From Sporosarcina luteola (GTDB taxonomy: Bacteria > Bacillota > Bacilli > Bacillales_A > Planococcaceae), in contig JACHLS010000013.1 in assembly GCA_014204635.1 (NCBI GenBank), forward strand, positions 62,001 through 126,000: DNA of 64,000 nt, read 5' to 3'. A model generated the notes under the pieces. It was not told where the DNA came from. It made no database searches and was given only the letters and a program-made list of their open reading frames with translations. Of this stretch, positions 51,983-61,575 are shown one piece after another. The position numbers were made by a program, and so were the translations under genes. The first letter of the stretch is position 1; every line of letters begins with the position of its first letter.

Positions 51983-52284
51983 TTGAAAACCTCCTCATTC
52001 TCCGATCTGTACATCAGGTATCCTTTTGAAAACAGTAACAAATTACTCACCCCAAAGCGTTTATAGTTCCCACAAGCGTCTCTCCTAGCAACCGCTTTTC
52101 GCCAAGTCCACATGAATAACTAGACATTTAAATTTCAATAGTACAAACAACTCACTAATTTCTTTTTGTCTTCATTTAATTATTGGTTTCCATATGACAC
52201 CCAAGCCCATCTCATTCATTTACCTTCTGGAAACATGTTGAGAAGAATAACAGGAAATTATATTGCCAACGTCTTGTAGCAAAA
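51983..52284. other. Intergenic region, nothing recognised
   Basis: About 300 bases without protein-like frames. Confidence 0.4.
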
Positions 52285-52480
52285 ATAAAAAAACCACAAG
52301 GTATATAAAATAACCCTGTGTCTACACTTACCATTCAATTAAAAGCCGATTGCCCTATTGCCACTTCAGTGAGAGGCATAGCTGTTTCCGAGGTTATCGT
52401 TCATTAAATTAGTCATTTCCACCTCTCTTTCCTTTCATTATTTGTAAAAAAATCATACCATTTTAATAATTGAAAATCAA
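52285..52480 (-). ncRNA. Short transcription unit (promoter to terminator), possible small RNA or peptide gene
   Basis: On the minus strand a strong promoter (-35 TTGATT 52475-52480, 17-bp spacer, -10 TATGAT 52452-52457) and a terminator (8-bp stem followed by T7, about 52285-52322) bound a transcript of about 160 bases. It contains one start codon with a good ribosome binding site. See the peptide at 52366-52416. Confidence 0.55.
52366..52416 (-). CDS. Putative 16-residue peptide
   Basis: AGAGAGGTGG precedes an ATG that opens MTNLMNDNLGNSYASH. One frame over, the sequence continues AMPLTEVAIGQSAFN to a TGA at 52335-52337, which looks more protein-like than random. The original product may therefore have been about 27 residues, now frameshifted. 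No family recognised. Confidence 0.4.
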   Translation of the reverse strand: MTNLMNDNLGNSYASH

Positions 52481-52755
52481 TTGCTATTACGGCTTGTATA
52501 ATAAGCTCTTAAAATGGTATGGTTAAGTTTCTCTTCGAGGACGGGATAGTTTAACTGTGACAATACAGCAGGATCGGATTGTATCAAACTTTGCGATCTT
52601 CCCTACGATGAAAATAATTCCAAACTAACGTTTGGCGACATAAAAACTCGATTTTTCTTTACTGCGAAAATACGCCTCCTCAAAAAATTCAGGAAAGGAA
52701 GACGTAAACAAGCTATATGAGGCCAATATATAAAGAATGATTGGGTGACGAACTA

Positions 52756-53244
52756 GTGAAGAAAACACAAAATTATCATCGAGCCTTTGGCGTCTATGGT
52801 ATTTGCATTGAAAACGAACAGCTATTGGTTATAAACAAAAATGCAGGACCATACATAAATCGATACGATCTCCCGGGTGGCAGCTTAGAAACGGGTGAAA
52901 GTCTGTCGATAGCGGTTCAAAGAGAATTTCTTGAAGAAACAGGCGTTACAATTGAAATTAAACAAAACATCAGAGTTATTGATTTTCAACTTTCTTGTAA
53001 CTGGAGAGATTTTACAGACATTCATCATATCGCTGTTTATTATCTAGTTAGTAAAATAGTTGGAGAATTGAAGAAACCTCTACAGTTCGAAGGACAAGAT
53101 TCAATTGGAGCTTTATGGGTATCAGAGCAAGAGGTATCTATAGAAAATGCGTCACCTTTAGTCTTAAAAGCGTTTGAATGGATGAGAACGAAATCGTTAG
53201 GAATACGCGCAGAATGCTATGAGGATTGGAAAATCAACTATTGA
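52756..53244 (+). CDS. NUDIX hydrolase
   Basis: A 162-residue NUDIX enzyme with the box GGSLETGESLSIAVQREFLEETG in full (G, E, REFLEETG positions intact), preceded by NRYDLP. It hydrolyses nucleoside diphosphate-linked compounds; the substrate is unknown. The GTG at 52756 is preferred over the TTG at 52741, because GGGTGA lies 8 bases before the former. Confidence 0.9.
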   Translation: MKKTQNYHRAFGVYGICIENEQLLVINKNAGPYINRYDLPGGSLETGESLSIAVQREFLEETGVTIEIKQNIRVIDFQLSCNWRDFTDIHHIAVYYLVSKIVGELKKPLQFEGQDSIGALWVSEQEVSIENASPLVLKAFEWMRTKSLGIRAECYEDWKINY

Positions 53245-53411
53245 ATTCTTACTACCAAGTCAGGACAGCGGGAGTAAAGATGTTAGTAAGCTTTTGGCAG
53301 TGCAGCTGTTCCAGGGGATGCACTTATTATCCCTGTGAATTCGCCGTTTCAACATAAACAAGGCACGCTGTATCAATTGATTTGCTAATTTCATTGCAGG
53401 GGGAGGACCTA

Positions 53412-54293
53412 ATGGAAGAGTATTATTGGGATACTAAACTGGATTATCTTAAAAGAACGAGAGATTTATATTATAATGACGACTACATCGAATTTTTAGT
53501 GAAATTTGTTTGGAAGCTAACTAAACCCGTTAATATAGTAGATTTCGGTTGCGGCTATGGATATTTAGGACACAAACTATTGCCTCTTTTGCCTGACGGC
53601 TCTACATATACAGGAATTGATAAAGGGAAGCATTTAATTAGCAGGGGCAGGGAGCTTTTTCACGACACTCCTTATGAAACAACATTTATTGTATCTGATA
53701 TGAATGAAATTGAAATAGAGAGAACATACGATATAGCTGTTAGCCATGCCTTCCTTTTACACATGTCTGAACCAAAAAGAATCCTTCAAAAAATGATGAA
53801 TTCTGTTGTCGATGGTGGCAAAATCATTTGCTTTGAACCCCATTGGATATCAGGGATGTCATCCTACTACTTGGATGGGTACGAACAATCTCAAATTGTT
53901 CAATTAGGTATGCTACAGAAATTGTATGAAAAAGATGCAAAACAAACCGGTAAAGATGGGAATATCGGTGCTAAATTACCTCAATATCTTTCTGATCTGG
54001 GCGTGAAGAATATCGATTGCAGAGTCAGTGATAAAGTCAACTACCTCAACCCGGACGTCAATATAAAAGAAAAAGAAGGTCTGTTTCATTCATTAAAAGA
54101 GGACGGAGTAGGGGATGTACCAGAAAATAAGGAAACATATATTGCGAGTTTGGTAAAACGTGGTGTCACATTGGAAGAAGCGCAGGAGCAGTATGATTCT
54201 GTACTTCTATTCGCACAGTCGTTCCATATGAATTCCTCTTTAGTTTGGGCTCCTGGCATGAAAATTACTTTTGGTGAGATAACAAGCAAGTAG
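53412..54293 (+). CDS. Class I SAM-dependent methyltransferase
   Basis: A 293-residue protein with motif I NIVDFGCGYGYLGHKLLPLL, motif II YTGIDKGKHLI and YDIAVSHAFLLHM. The C-terminal part (LDGYEQSQIVQLGMLQKLYE) is typical of a group of bacilli methyltransferases of unknown substrate. The ATG at 53412 follows GGGGGAGG. Confidence 0.88.
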   Translation: MEEYYWDTKLDYLKRTRDLYYNDDYIEFLVKFVWKLTKPVNIVDFGCGYGYLGHKLLPLLPDGSTYTGIDKGKHLISRGRELFHDTPYETTFIVSDMNEIEIERTYDIAVSHAFLLHMSEPKRILQKMMNSVVDGGKIICFEPHWISGMSSYYLDGYEQSQIVQLGMLQKLYEKDAKQTGKDGNIGAKLPQYLSDLGVKNIDCRVSDKVNYLNPDVNIKEKEGLFHSLKEDGVGDVPENKETYIASLVKRGVTLEEAQEQYDSVLLFAQSFHMNSSLVWAPGMKITFGEITSK

Positions 54294-54418
54294 TCTAACT
54301 CCATGACTACTCTTTTCTTCAATCGACGTAAGGCTAAGTAAATCTACGGGTGGCGTTCCCGCCACTCTCTTTAATTTGGTCTCTCATACGTGCTGTCAGT
54401 TCAATATCTACCAGGGCC

Positions 54419-54943
54419 TCAAATTCTTCCAATTGTTTCTGATATCCACCTATAATAATGAAAAGATAGGACTCGGCCATCACCTAAAGCTTCATCCTTT
54501 GTCGATATGCGGCTGAATCCATTGGCGATCAACACCTTCTGGGAGCCGATATTGTCGTTTGTCGTTTTGGCCTCAAGCCGTTCAATACCCATAGTTCCGG
54601 CAGCATCCAAAAGTAGTTTTAAAGCTCTGGTAGCAATTCCTTTCCCAGTGTTGATCTTTCCCACTCGATACCCAATATGACCTGATCCTAACTTTTGATT
54701 AATATCCACTACATTTATTCGGCCAAGAATTTGCCCATCTCTATCCTTAATTAGGTAGAAATAAGATAACCCTTGATTTTGTTCAGCTAATAATGCTTGG
54801 TTTCTTTTTATGAATATATTACGGACATAGTAATCATCACCACGACCTGGCACCATTTGCTCAAAAAAGTCTCTGTTTGTATGTTCGAATTCAAACAATG
54901 CTTCGAAATCCGATGTACTTAAAGGATCAATAAAAATGTCCAT
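54419..54943 (-). CDS. GNAT N-acetyltransferase, RimJ/RimL type
   Basis: A 174-residue enzyme: LSTSDFEALFEFEHTNRDFF, GRINVVDINQ and the acetyl-CoA segment GKINTGKGIATRALKLLLDA, then NIGSQKVLIANGF. Substrate unknown. Single gene. Confidence 0.88.
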   Translation of the reverse strand: MDIFIDPLSTSDFEALFEFEHTNRDFFEQMVPGRGDDYYVRNIFIKRNQALLAEQNQGLSYFYLIKDRDGQILGRINVVDINQKLGSGHIGYRVGKINTGKGIATRALKLLLDAAGTMGIERLEAKTTNDNIGSQKVLIANGFSRISTKDEALGDGRVLSFHYYRWISETIGRI

Positions 54944-55114
54944 ATCACAACCACCATTTCCACCATTAAGTTTTGTTGAGGCAGTAGCCCCTCACATCAA
55001 TCATTGCAAACATTCTTCCTTTTCGCAATACCAATTGTACTTGACTCATATCAGCAACCTGAGCCTTATTCGGAAAGTTTGGTCTCCATCAAACGTAAGA
55101 ACCCAGCAGCGAAC

Positions 55115-55711
55115 TCATTTGAAACAATTGGCAATAAACATGGATGCATCTTGGTTCATGAAAATACGTTGACCATGATGGAATGTCTTCATGTCAATAA
55201 AGGTAAATCCTACATCGGTTAACGATTTCCTCTGTTCATCATGAGAAAAACCGTTATGCACTGTTGGATGACTAATGGTATCGTTTTTATCAAAATCAAC
55301 GATCATAAGCTGGCCACCTATAGGTAAAACTTCAAACAACTCCTGTAAAATCTTTTTTGTATCAGGAATGTGTAGGAGGACGAGTGACATTAGCGCGATA
55401 TCCGCTTTTAAATCAGGCGTGTCATGAGTAAAATCAGAATACAGAGCTCTAGCATTGGTAAGCCTCATTTGAGAAATCTTCGCTTCTGCAACCTCCAACA
55501 TATTTTCTGATGCGTCAACCAACAAAACTGTATCCACTAGATCCGATAATGCCAAACTAACTAGGCCTGTCCCACTCCCATAATCGAGCAGCGATTTGGA
55601 TTTACTATTTTGTAATGCTCTCCTTACCTCTGTAATGATTACGTTAGCCAATTCTTTTCTTTCTTACGTGTCATAACGCAAGGCCATCTGTTCAAATACA
55701 TTCTTCTCCAT
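55115..55711 (-). pseudogene. Class I SAM-dependent methyltransferase with an early in-frame stop
   Basis: The gene starts at ATG 55711 behind GGAGG and reads MEKNVFEQMALRYDT, then a TAA at codon 16, then in the same frame ERKELANVIITEVRRA and the complete methyltransferase (LLDYGSGTGLVSLAL, LLVDASENMLEVA, MIVDFDKND). A GAA to TAA change explains it. Translation could restart at TTG 55651, but no ribosome binding site precedes it. Confidence 0.8.
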
Positions 55712-55735
55712 CTTACATTCCTCCATAAAAAATTT

Positions 55736-55764
55736 TAAAAGGACGTCTCTCACTGAGACGCCCC
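55736..55764 (-). terminator. Terminator after the padR-type gene
   Basis: On the minus strand GGGCGTCTC pairs with GAGACGTCC around a 4-5-nt loop, followed by TTTTAAAATTTTTT. Confidence 0.8.
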
Positions 55765-55769
55765 TCCCC

Positions 55770-56309
55770 TTATATCTCCTCTTTTTGAATATGCTCGATC
55801 AACCTCTCTAAATAATCGAGGTTTGAGGATATCTTATAATTTGCGTAATCGTCTACAAACGCAGCAAATACTTTATGCTCCGGCCCGATCAGATGGGTTG
55901 CATCAATTTGCGCAAGCTGCTCACACATCTTTTTGATCTTGTCTATCTTTTTTTCTAAAATGCCAATGACCTTCCCACGATCCACATATTTCATATTGGC
56001 GAGCCCGATGACCATGTCCCCAATATTATCTGCACTCTCAAAGAGCTTATAAATTTTCTTTGGCAGCACATCCCGACCTTTTTCTGTAATGCCGAATACT
56101 TGCTTGTCGGGCCGATGTTGTTCCTTGATAATTTCTTTTGTTTCAATAAACCCTTGCTTGGCCAACGACTCAAAATGGTAATACAGCTTACTTTCTGTTA
56201 ACCCATTTATCGATTCCAAAGGCTGCAACTGAGCTAATTGTTTTTTTAATTTATATGGATACGTATCTTCCTCCATTAGCTGGGTGAGGATAAAAATTTG
56301 GATTGCCAT
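55770..56309 (-). CDS. PadR-family transcriptional regulator
   Basis: A 179-residue protein with the PadR winged helix (LMEEDTYPYKLKKQL, LTESKLYYHFESLAKQGFIE, VFGITEKGRDVL) and a C-terminal coiled helix. It lies 66 bases downstream of the YhgE/Pip-type gene in the same direction; PadR regulators commonly control such ABC-2 type exporters. Confidence 0.9.
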   Translation of the reverse strand: MAIQIFILTQLMEEDTYPYKLKKQLAQLQPLESINGLTESKLYYHFESLAKQGFIETKEIIKEQHRPDKQVFGITEKGRDVLPKKIYKLFESADNIGDMVIGLANMKYVDRGKVIGILEKKIDKIKKMCEQLAQIDATHLIGPEHKVFAAFVDDYANYKISSNLDYLERLIEHIQKEEI

Positions 56310-56375
56310 TGCTTCAGCTCCTTCGGCAAATAATAGTCTTATTGTAACAAAACTACGTATTTCCTTCAGCTTAAA

Positions 56376-57542
56376 TCAACCAATTGGGGTTGCTGTTGCC
56401 TGATTCCCGGCTTTGTCGACCGGTTTATGGAAGAGCCAAACAATCACGATATTCAGAAGCATCGCGACGAGACCAACTATAGCCAAACCGGTCAAATAAG
56501 GGCTGACACTCGTGCTACCAAAGAGATTCGCAAAATAAGCTTGCACTGAATAATACATCGGTGTGATATGACTAGCCCATTCATACGGCTTATACATCAT
56601 ATCCCGTGAGATAGTGGCGCCGTTGGCAATCGTTTGAACTAAGAGGATGGGGATATTTAAAACCATCCCTGCTTCGCCAATTAAAAACACAACAATGGCT
56701 GTAAAGTTGAAGCATACCCAATAATTCAAAATTTGTTGTCCCCACACTTGAAGAAATTGATCACTGCTTAAATTGTTAATCCCAAATGCGATACCTGTTG
56801 AAACGAGGCCTGCAATGACCCCTATTAGAATGGCAGTCACTTGGACATAGATGAATAAACGAGTCTTTGTCGCTTTACCACGGTTTGCTTTAAACGCACC
56901 GACCAACTGCATCGCAGCAATCATGGCTCCTACATACAAAGCCATCGTTAAGAACATCGGTAGCATATTATTATGCATGCCATCTGGTATATCATTGATC
57001 GCTACAACATTCCCTACATAGCTGTTCTCCATCTTCTCCGCCAGTTCTTTCGCTTGCTCCTGCGGCACATTGAAATTCATTAAAATACCTTCCGCCGTCT
57101 GTTGTGAAAATTGGTTTTGCAACTGTGTATTTATTTGAGAAACAACTTGATTCATCGTTGAGGATACAACAGTGGCCCCTGCTTCGTTTAATGTAAAATC
57201 AATGCTGGAGGACACATCGCTATTTTGTAAATCGGCTGAGAATGTTTCTGGAATATGGACAACCAAAGTCAATTCATTATCTTCTAACTTTTGCAACGCT
57301 GCTGTATTTGACAAATCGGTCTTAATGTTGTCAAATGGCAACTGTTTTGCCAAACTCTCTTCAATCTGTTCACCTAATAGCCCTGCGTCATCATTAACAA
57401 TCGCAATCGGCAATTGGTCAATATTTTTAGGAATCGCCGTGTAACCCGGCAAAAAGATCCCGAGCATACAAATCGCATAGAAAATCCCCATAAAGATAGA
57501 GGAAGTGGCACCTTTACTCTTCAAAAACTCCATGAACTTCAT
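56376..57542 (-). CDS. YhgE/Pip-type ABC-2 membrane protein (DUF3533/SNG1 family)
   Basis: A 388-residue membrane protein: one N-terminal helix, an extracytoplasmic domain of about 170 residues (LPIAIVNDDAGLLGEQIEES, LTLVVHIPETFSADLQN) and five to six C-terminal helices (from NNMLPMFLTMALYVGAMIAA). This is the layout of YhgE/Pip and ABC-2 type transporters without an own ATPase gene. A role in export or drug tolerance is inferred from the family. The PadR gene follows. Confidence 0.88.
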   Translation of the reverse strand: MKFMEFLKSKGATSSIFMGIFYAICMLGIFLPGYTAIPKNIDQLPIAIVNDDAGLLGEQIEESLAKQLPFDNIKTDLSNTAALQKLEDNELTLVVHIPETFSADLQNSDVSSSIDFTLNEAGATVVSSTMNQVVSQINTQLQNQFSQQTAEGILMNFNVPQEQAKELAEKMENSYVGNVVAINDIPDGMHNNMLPMFLTMALYVGAMIAAMQLVGAFKANRGKATKTRLFIYVQVTAILIGVIAGLVSTGIAFGINNLSSDQFLQVWGQQILNYWVCFNFTAIVVFLIGEAGMVLNIPILLVQTIANGATISRDMMYKPYEWASHITPMYYSVQAYFANLFGSTSVSPYLTGLAIVGLVAMLLNIVIVWLFHKPVDKAGNQATATPIG

Positions 57543-57714
57543 ATTATACTTCCTTTCTCTTCCGGTTCAATTAAAGTACTCAAATTAGACTATGTTTGGT
57601 ATTCTATAAAATATATTCGCACATTGCAATCATAAAATACGAACGGGAGGCATGTTGACTTCCCTTTATGTCCATTTTATGAATAGCTTCCTGCACTCAC
57701 TTTTTCCAAAGCAT

Positions 57715-57759
57715 GCAAAAAGCCACTCCAATGAACGAAAAATGCTCACTGGAATGGCA
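57715..57759 (-). terminator. Terminator of the cdd remnant
   Basis: On the minus strand a long imperfect stem (GCCATTCCAGTGAGC paired with the segment ending TTGGAGTGGC) is followed by TTTTTGC. Confidence 0.75.
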
Positions 57760-57799
57760 AGGAAGCTCTCTATATGGCTAATACAATTTTTATTCCTAT

Positions 57800-58206
57800 T
57801 CACATGTCTAGATTTGTGAATGCGTAAGGCAATAAATCTCTTAAGGTTAATTCTAAAATATCATTGCTCCCATTCATCAAATAGACAGGCATTTCAGGGG
57901 AACAGAATTCTGCCATGACCTGTCTGCAAATGCTGCACGGCGGAAGAAAATCCTCCGTGTCCCCCGCAACAGCTATGGCCTGAAAATCACCTTTTTGATA
58001 ACCCTTTGCAATCGCGGAAAAATAGCAGTCCTCTCAGCACAATTGGTCGCACCAAATGAGACGTTCTCCACGTTCACTCCGTTAATGACAGACCCGTCCT
58101 TTAGCAACAAGGCCGCCCCCACAGGGAATTTGGAATAAGGCACATACGCGGCAGACATACTGTTTCGCGCACTTTCCATCAATCGTTCTTTCTCCATCTG
58201 ATCCAT
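57800..58206 (-). pseudogene. cdd: Cytidine deaminase, frameshifted in a T run
   Basis: The N-terminal part reads ARNSMSAAYVPYSKFPVGAA, then VNVENVSFGATNCAERTAIF, with the first zinc ligand (Cys) and catalytic Glu present. Then the frame is lost at a T5 run. One added T restores SAIAKGYQKGDFQAIAVAGD, then PPCSICRQVMAEF with the two other zinc cysteines, and an end at 57800. The intact enzyme of about 135 residues would deaminate cytidine in pyrimidine salvage. Confidence 0.88.
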
Positions 58207-58439
58207 CCTCCATAATTAAGAATGAACTTTTCTCAAGTCCCCGGTACCAACTCATAGTTGGCAGGACTTCTAATGATATAGTAGTTTGAAATATTAGTCA
58301 ACATGGAATCAAGGTTTACCGGTGGCAATTTCCAAATAATGAAACTTATCATTCCCATCTTCGTATCTATACTATAGCTTTTTTAGATTCGTATTTGCTT
58401 TTACTCGAGTATGCTGAATTGCGAGAGGAGGTTAAGAAG

Positions 58440-58991
58440 ATGAAGAAGTATTTCATTTTAACCCTATTGTCTTTCCTGCTAGCACTGTCCGCCTGTTCAT
58501 CAGCCAAGACTACAGCAACGAATAATATAGACGGGATCGAATTGGAGTTAATTCTCGATACGCAAGAATACCGGCAAAATGATGAGTTCATTGCAAAAGT
58601 GAAAGTTACAAACCACAACGATTCACCTAGAGAATTTTATGTACCCATTCCACATGATGTTGAAGAAGGGATCGCTGCCGTCATGGTCGAAAAAAAAGAC
58701 CAGATGCAATGGCAATTGTTGAATCCCCAAGATCATCAAGAGATCTCAAACATCCAAGGGCGTTCCTATTTTGACTATTCTCTCGTAAAATTAGGTGCCA
58801 ATGAAACGATTGAACAAGAGTTTCTTTGGAATAAGGAATTGGTAGACCAAAAAAGCCAGGATATCGTTCAAGCAAAGAGTGGAGATTATATAGTCAGCAC
58901 GTTTATCGTATTGGACGAGATAACAACGCAAGAGGAGTATTATGAACCTGAGAAGCAAGTGGTCGCTAAGCTTACTTTCGAACTAAAATGA
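58440..58991 (+). CDS. BsuPI-like lipoprotein
   Basis: A 183-residue protein with lipoprotein signal LLSFLLALSACSSAK (Cys19). The mature part, LELILDTQEYRQNDEFIAKV followed by TNHNDSPREFYVPI, resembles the beta-sandwich of BsuPI-type proteinase inhibitors and bacterial Ig-like domains. The ATG at 58440 follows GAGGAGG. Single gene. Confidence 0.78.
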   Translation: MKKYFILTLLSFLLALSACSSAKTTATNNIDGIELELILDTQEYRQNDEFIAKVKVTNHNDSPREFYVPIPHDVEEGIAAVMVEKKDQMQWQLLNPQDHQEISNIQGRSYFDYSLVKLGANETIEQEFLWNKELVDQKSQDIVQAKSGDYIVSTFIVLDEITTQEEYYEPEKQVVAKLTFELK

Positions 58992-59011
58992 TGGCAAAAG
59001 AGCCATGAAAA

Positions 59012-59043
59012 GAAAAAGCAGAGAGGTCATCTCTGCTTTTTCA
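59012..59043. terminator. Bidirectional terminator between convergent genes
   Basis: AAAAAGCAGAG (59014-59024) pairs perfectly with CTCTGCTTTTT (59031-59041); serves the lipoprotein gene and the ABC-F gene ending at 59048. Confidence 0.9.
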
Positions 59044-59047
59044 CTAA

Positions 59048-60505
59048 TTATTCAATGACTGTTAGTTTTTGATGGTCAATAGCGTATTTACAATCTGCTA
59101 CATTTTCAATAAAATTTTGATCATGAGATACAAAAATGATCGTACCTTTATATCCTTGAAAAAATCGTTCCAACGCTTCTATGGCACGGATATCTAAAAA
59201 ATTGGTCGGTTCATCTAATAATAAGATATTATATTCTCCTACAAACAACAGACAAAGTTGGAGACGCATTGCTTCTCCGCCGCTTAATGCCTTCACATTT
59301 TTTATCAGGTCTGATTCAACAAACTGCATTGAATGTAGCACAGTACGTAAAAATCCATCGTCATAATCAGACCGATTTCTCAGGAACTCTATTACGGTTT
59401 CTTCTTCTTGGAATTGATAGCTCATTTGACGAAAGAATCCAATCTTGGCTTTAGGCGAAATGGTTAAACCTGCCCCATGCGTTGCAATATGGTGAAGCAA
59501 AGTGCTCTTTCCACTGCCATTCTTTCCTAAGATGGCAATTTTCTTTCCTACCGGCAGCTGGAAGCTTGTTTCTTTTACCAGTACCTTATTATCAACTTGC
59601 AAAAATAGCTGGTCTGCCATGATGGGGAACTTATTATACATTTCTACCCTTCTCGGTTGACGAAAGATAATGGGCCTCTCCTCTTTAACCGCTTTTACCT
59701 CTTGAAGTTTTTCTGCACGCAATTCAATCGCTTTGGCAGCACGCTGCATGGCCTTTTCACTTGTACCCTTTGATTTTGTCATATTGGTCAAATTCGGTTT
59801 CGCGTTAGCTTCCTTTTTTGACATTCGGCCTGCTTGAGAGACTTTTTCAGCCTTTTTCATCTTCTCCTGGGCCGCTTTTTCGAGTCGGCTCTTTTCCTTT
59901 ACAAACTGTTCATGTGCTTGCCTTAGTTGTTTAAGTTCTATATTCTTTTGTTCCACGTATTCACTGTAATTTCCTGTGTAAATGCAAACCTTGCCTTCCT
60001 CCACTTCCCAAATCGTTGTCACCAGTTTATCTAATATAGCTCGGTCATGGCTTATAATGACAAGCGCTCCATAGTAGTACGTCAGCTGGTCAAATAAAAA
60101 CGAAATTCCCTCTTGGTCTAAGTGAGTCGTTGGCTCATCTAAAAAGAGTGCTTCATAATAGTCAGTAAACAATTGGGCTAGCTTCAATTTTGTTTGTTCC
60201 CCGCCACTCAGCTGATCTGGGTGTAATGGAACCCCTACCTTTCCAAGTAACGCCCGACTTGCTTCCATCTCTGAGGGAGCTTCCACTTGTTTGAAATACC
60301 CATTTTCCACATGACGATGCACTGTACCTCTTGTAGGCTGGATACACCCCGCCAATAATTTTAAAAGTGTGCTTTTTCCGGCACCATTTTTGCCTACGAT
60401 TCCAATACGATCAAATTGGTGGACAGCCAATCTATCAATCTTTAGTATTTCTCGATCTGAGTAGGTCACTTCAACACGTTTTAATTCAAAACAAACAGCT
60501 TCCAT
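59048..60505 (-). CDS. ABC-F ribosomal protection protein (Msr/Vga-like)
   Basis: A 485-residue soluble protein with two ABC domains: Walker A GIVGKNGAGKST (about 35-46) and AILGKNGSGKST (about 325-336), signatures LSGGEQTKLKL and LSGGEAMRLQL, Walker B ALFLDEPTTHLD and ILLLDEPTNFLD. The long charged linker between them is the antibiotic-resistance domain that reaches the peptidyl transferase centre. Length and linker fit the Msr/Vga/Lsa resistance group rather than housekeeping Uup or EttA. A macrolide-type leader upstream supports a role against macrolides or related drugs. The ATG at 60505 follows GGGAGGTAG. Confidence 0.92.
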   Translation of the reverse strand: MEAVCFELKRVEVTYSDREILKIDRLAVHQFDRIGIVGKNGAGKSTLLKLLAGCIQPTRGTVHRHVENGYFKQVEAPSEMEASRALLGKVGVPLHPDQLSGGEQTKLKLAQLFTDYYEALFLDEPTTHLDQEGISFLFDQLTYYYGALVIISHDRAILDKLVTTIWEVEEGKVCIYTGNYSEYVEQKNIELKQLRQAHEQFVKEKSRLEKAAQEKMKKAEKVSQAGRMSKKEANAKPNLTNMTKSKGTSEKAMQRAAKAIELRAEKLQEVKAVKEERPIIFRQPRRVEMYNKFPIMADQLFLQVDNKVLVKETSFQLPVGKKIAILGKNGSGKSTLLHHIATHGAGLTISPKAKIGFFRQMSYQFQEEETVIEFLRNRSDYDDGFLRTVLHSMQFVESDLIKNVKALSGGEAMRLQLCLLFVGEYNILLLDEPTNFLDIRAIEALERFFQGYKGTIIFVSHDQNFIENVADCKYAIDHQKLTVIE

Positions 60506-60531
60506 TTTTGCTACCTCCCGAAATTGTGTTT

Positions 60532-60579
60532 TCGTATCGATAGCAAGAATCGATACGAGCGAAATAAAACGCTCGTATC
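60532..60579 (-). promoter_or_regulatory. Mutually exclusive hairpins before the ABC-F start
   Basis: The segment around 60549-60561 can pair with either side: TCGTATCGAT (60532-60541) with ATCGATACGA (60549-60558), or GATACGAGCG (60552-60561) with CGCTCGTATC (60570-60579). The hairpin nearest the gene ends about 12 bases before its ribosome binding site. This is the layout of translational attenuation. Confidence 0.7.
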
Positions 60580-60598
60580 AATAAAACAATAAATACAT
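60578..60598 (-). CDS. Second leader peptide MYLLFY
   Basis: A 6-codon frame behind GGGAGGGATG. Its stop codon overlaps the distal hairpin arm at 60570-60579, so ribosomes on this peptide would open that hairpin. Encoded peptide: MYLLFY. Confidence 0.55.
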   Translation of the reverse strand: MYLLFY

Positions 60599-60644
60599 GG
60601 ATCATCCCTCCCTGCTTTTATTCCATGTACCATGCAAACGAGAT

Positions 60645-60672
60645 AAAAAACCACAGGCATCTGCCTGTGGTT
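60645..60672 (-). terminator. Attenuator terminator in the ABC-F leader
   Basis: A perfect 11-bp stem (60649-60659 with 60662-60672, 2-nt gap between arms) is followed by T6 on the minus strand. It lies between promoter and gene, about 180 bases after the first leader peptide. Confidence 0.85.
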
Positions 60673-60849
60673 GTTAAGTAAAAGGATTTAACCCGTATTA
60701 TTATGCTAAAAAGGCAAACTATTTACCTTGCCCAAGACATTACCTGTGAGACCTATTTTTTATAGAAAGAAACCCTAGCTACAAATTAAAGAATTCCAGA
60801 CCATCCCCTTTACTCTGCCAGTACAAACAGAGCCTTTGACCGTATTCAA

Positions 60850-60882
60850 TTACTGGATCAAAGCTGGGAAACGCAGTCTCAT
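60850..60882 (-). CDS. Leader peptide MRLRFPALIQ with macrolide-arrest motif
   Basis: A 10-codon frame 11 bases behind AGGAGG. The peptide MRLRFPALIQ closely matches the end of the ErmD/ErmK-type leader (MRLRFPTLNQ as I recall it), whose RLR motif stalls ribosomes carrying macrolides. Stalling here should change folding of the downstream leader RNA. Confidence 0.8.
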   Translation of the reverse strand: MRLRFPALIQ

Positions 60883-60913
60883 AGAAAGATAATCCTCCTT
60901 AATTTCAATATTC

Positions 60914-60942
60914 ATTGTAGTTGTTATAATAATCCTTGTCAA
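60914..60942 (-). promoter_or_regulatory. Promoter of the ABC-F leader
   Basis: -35 TTGACA (60937-60942), 17-bp spacer, -10 TACAAT (60914-60919). The leader RNA would be about 400 bases long. Confidence 0.85.
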
Positions 60943-61035
60943 GACAAGTCAAAATTCGAATGTTCAGCGCAGATACAGTAATACACTTTCAATAAAGCGT
61001 GTAGAACAGGGCATAGTAGTATTCCTGCTTAAAGA

Positions 61036-61572
<537 letters not shown>

Positions 61573-61575
61573 TCA

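Noticed and set aside
53270..53345. Hairpin and possible gene remnant between the NUDIX and methyltransferase genes
   Set aside because: Stem is short, lacks a T tract, and no protein-like frame is present.
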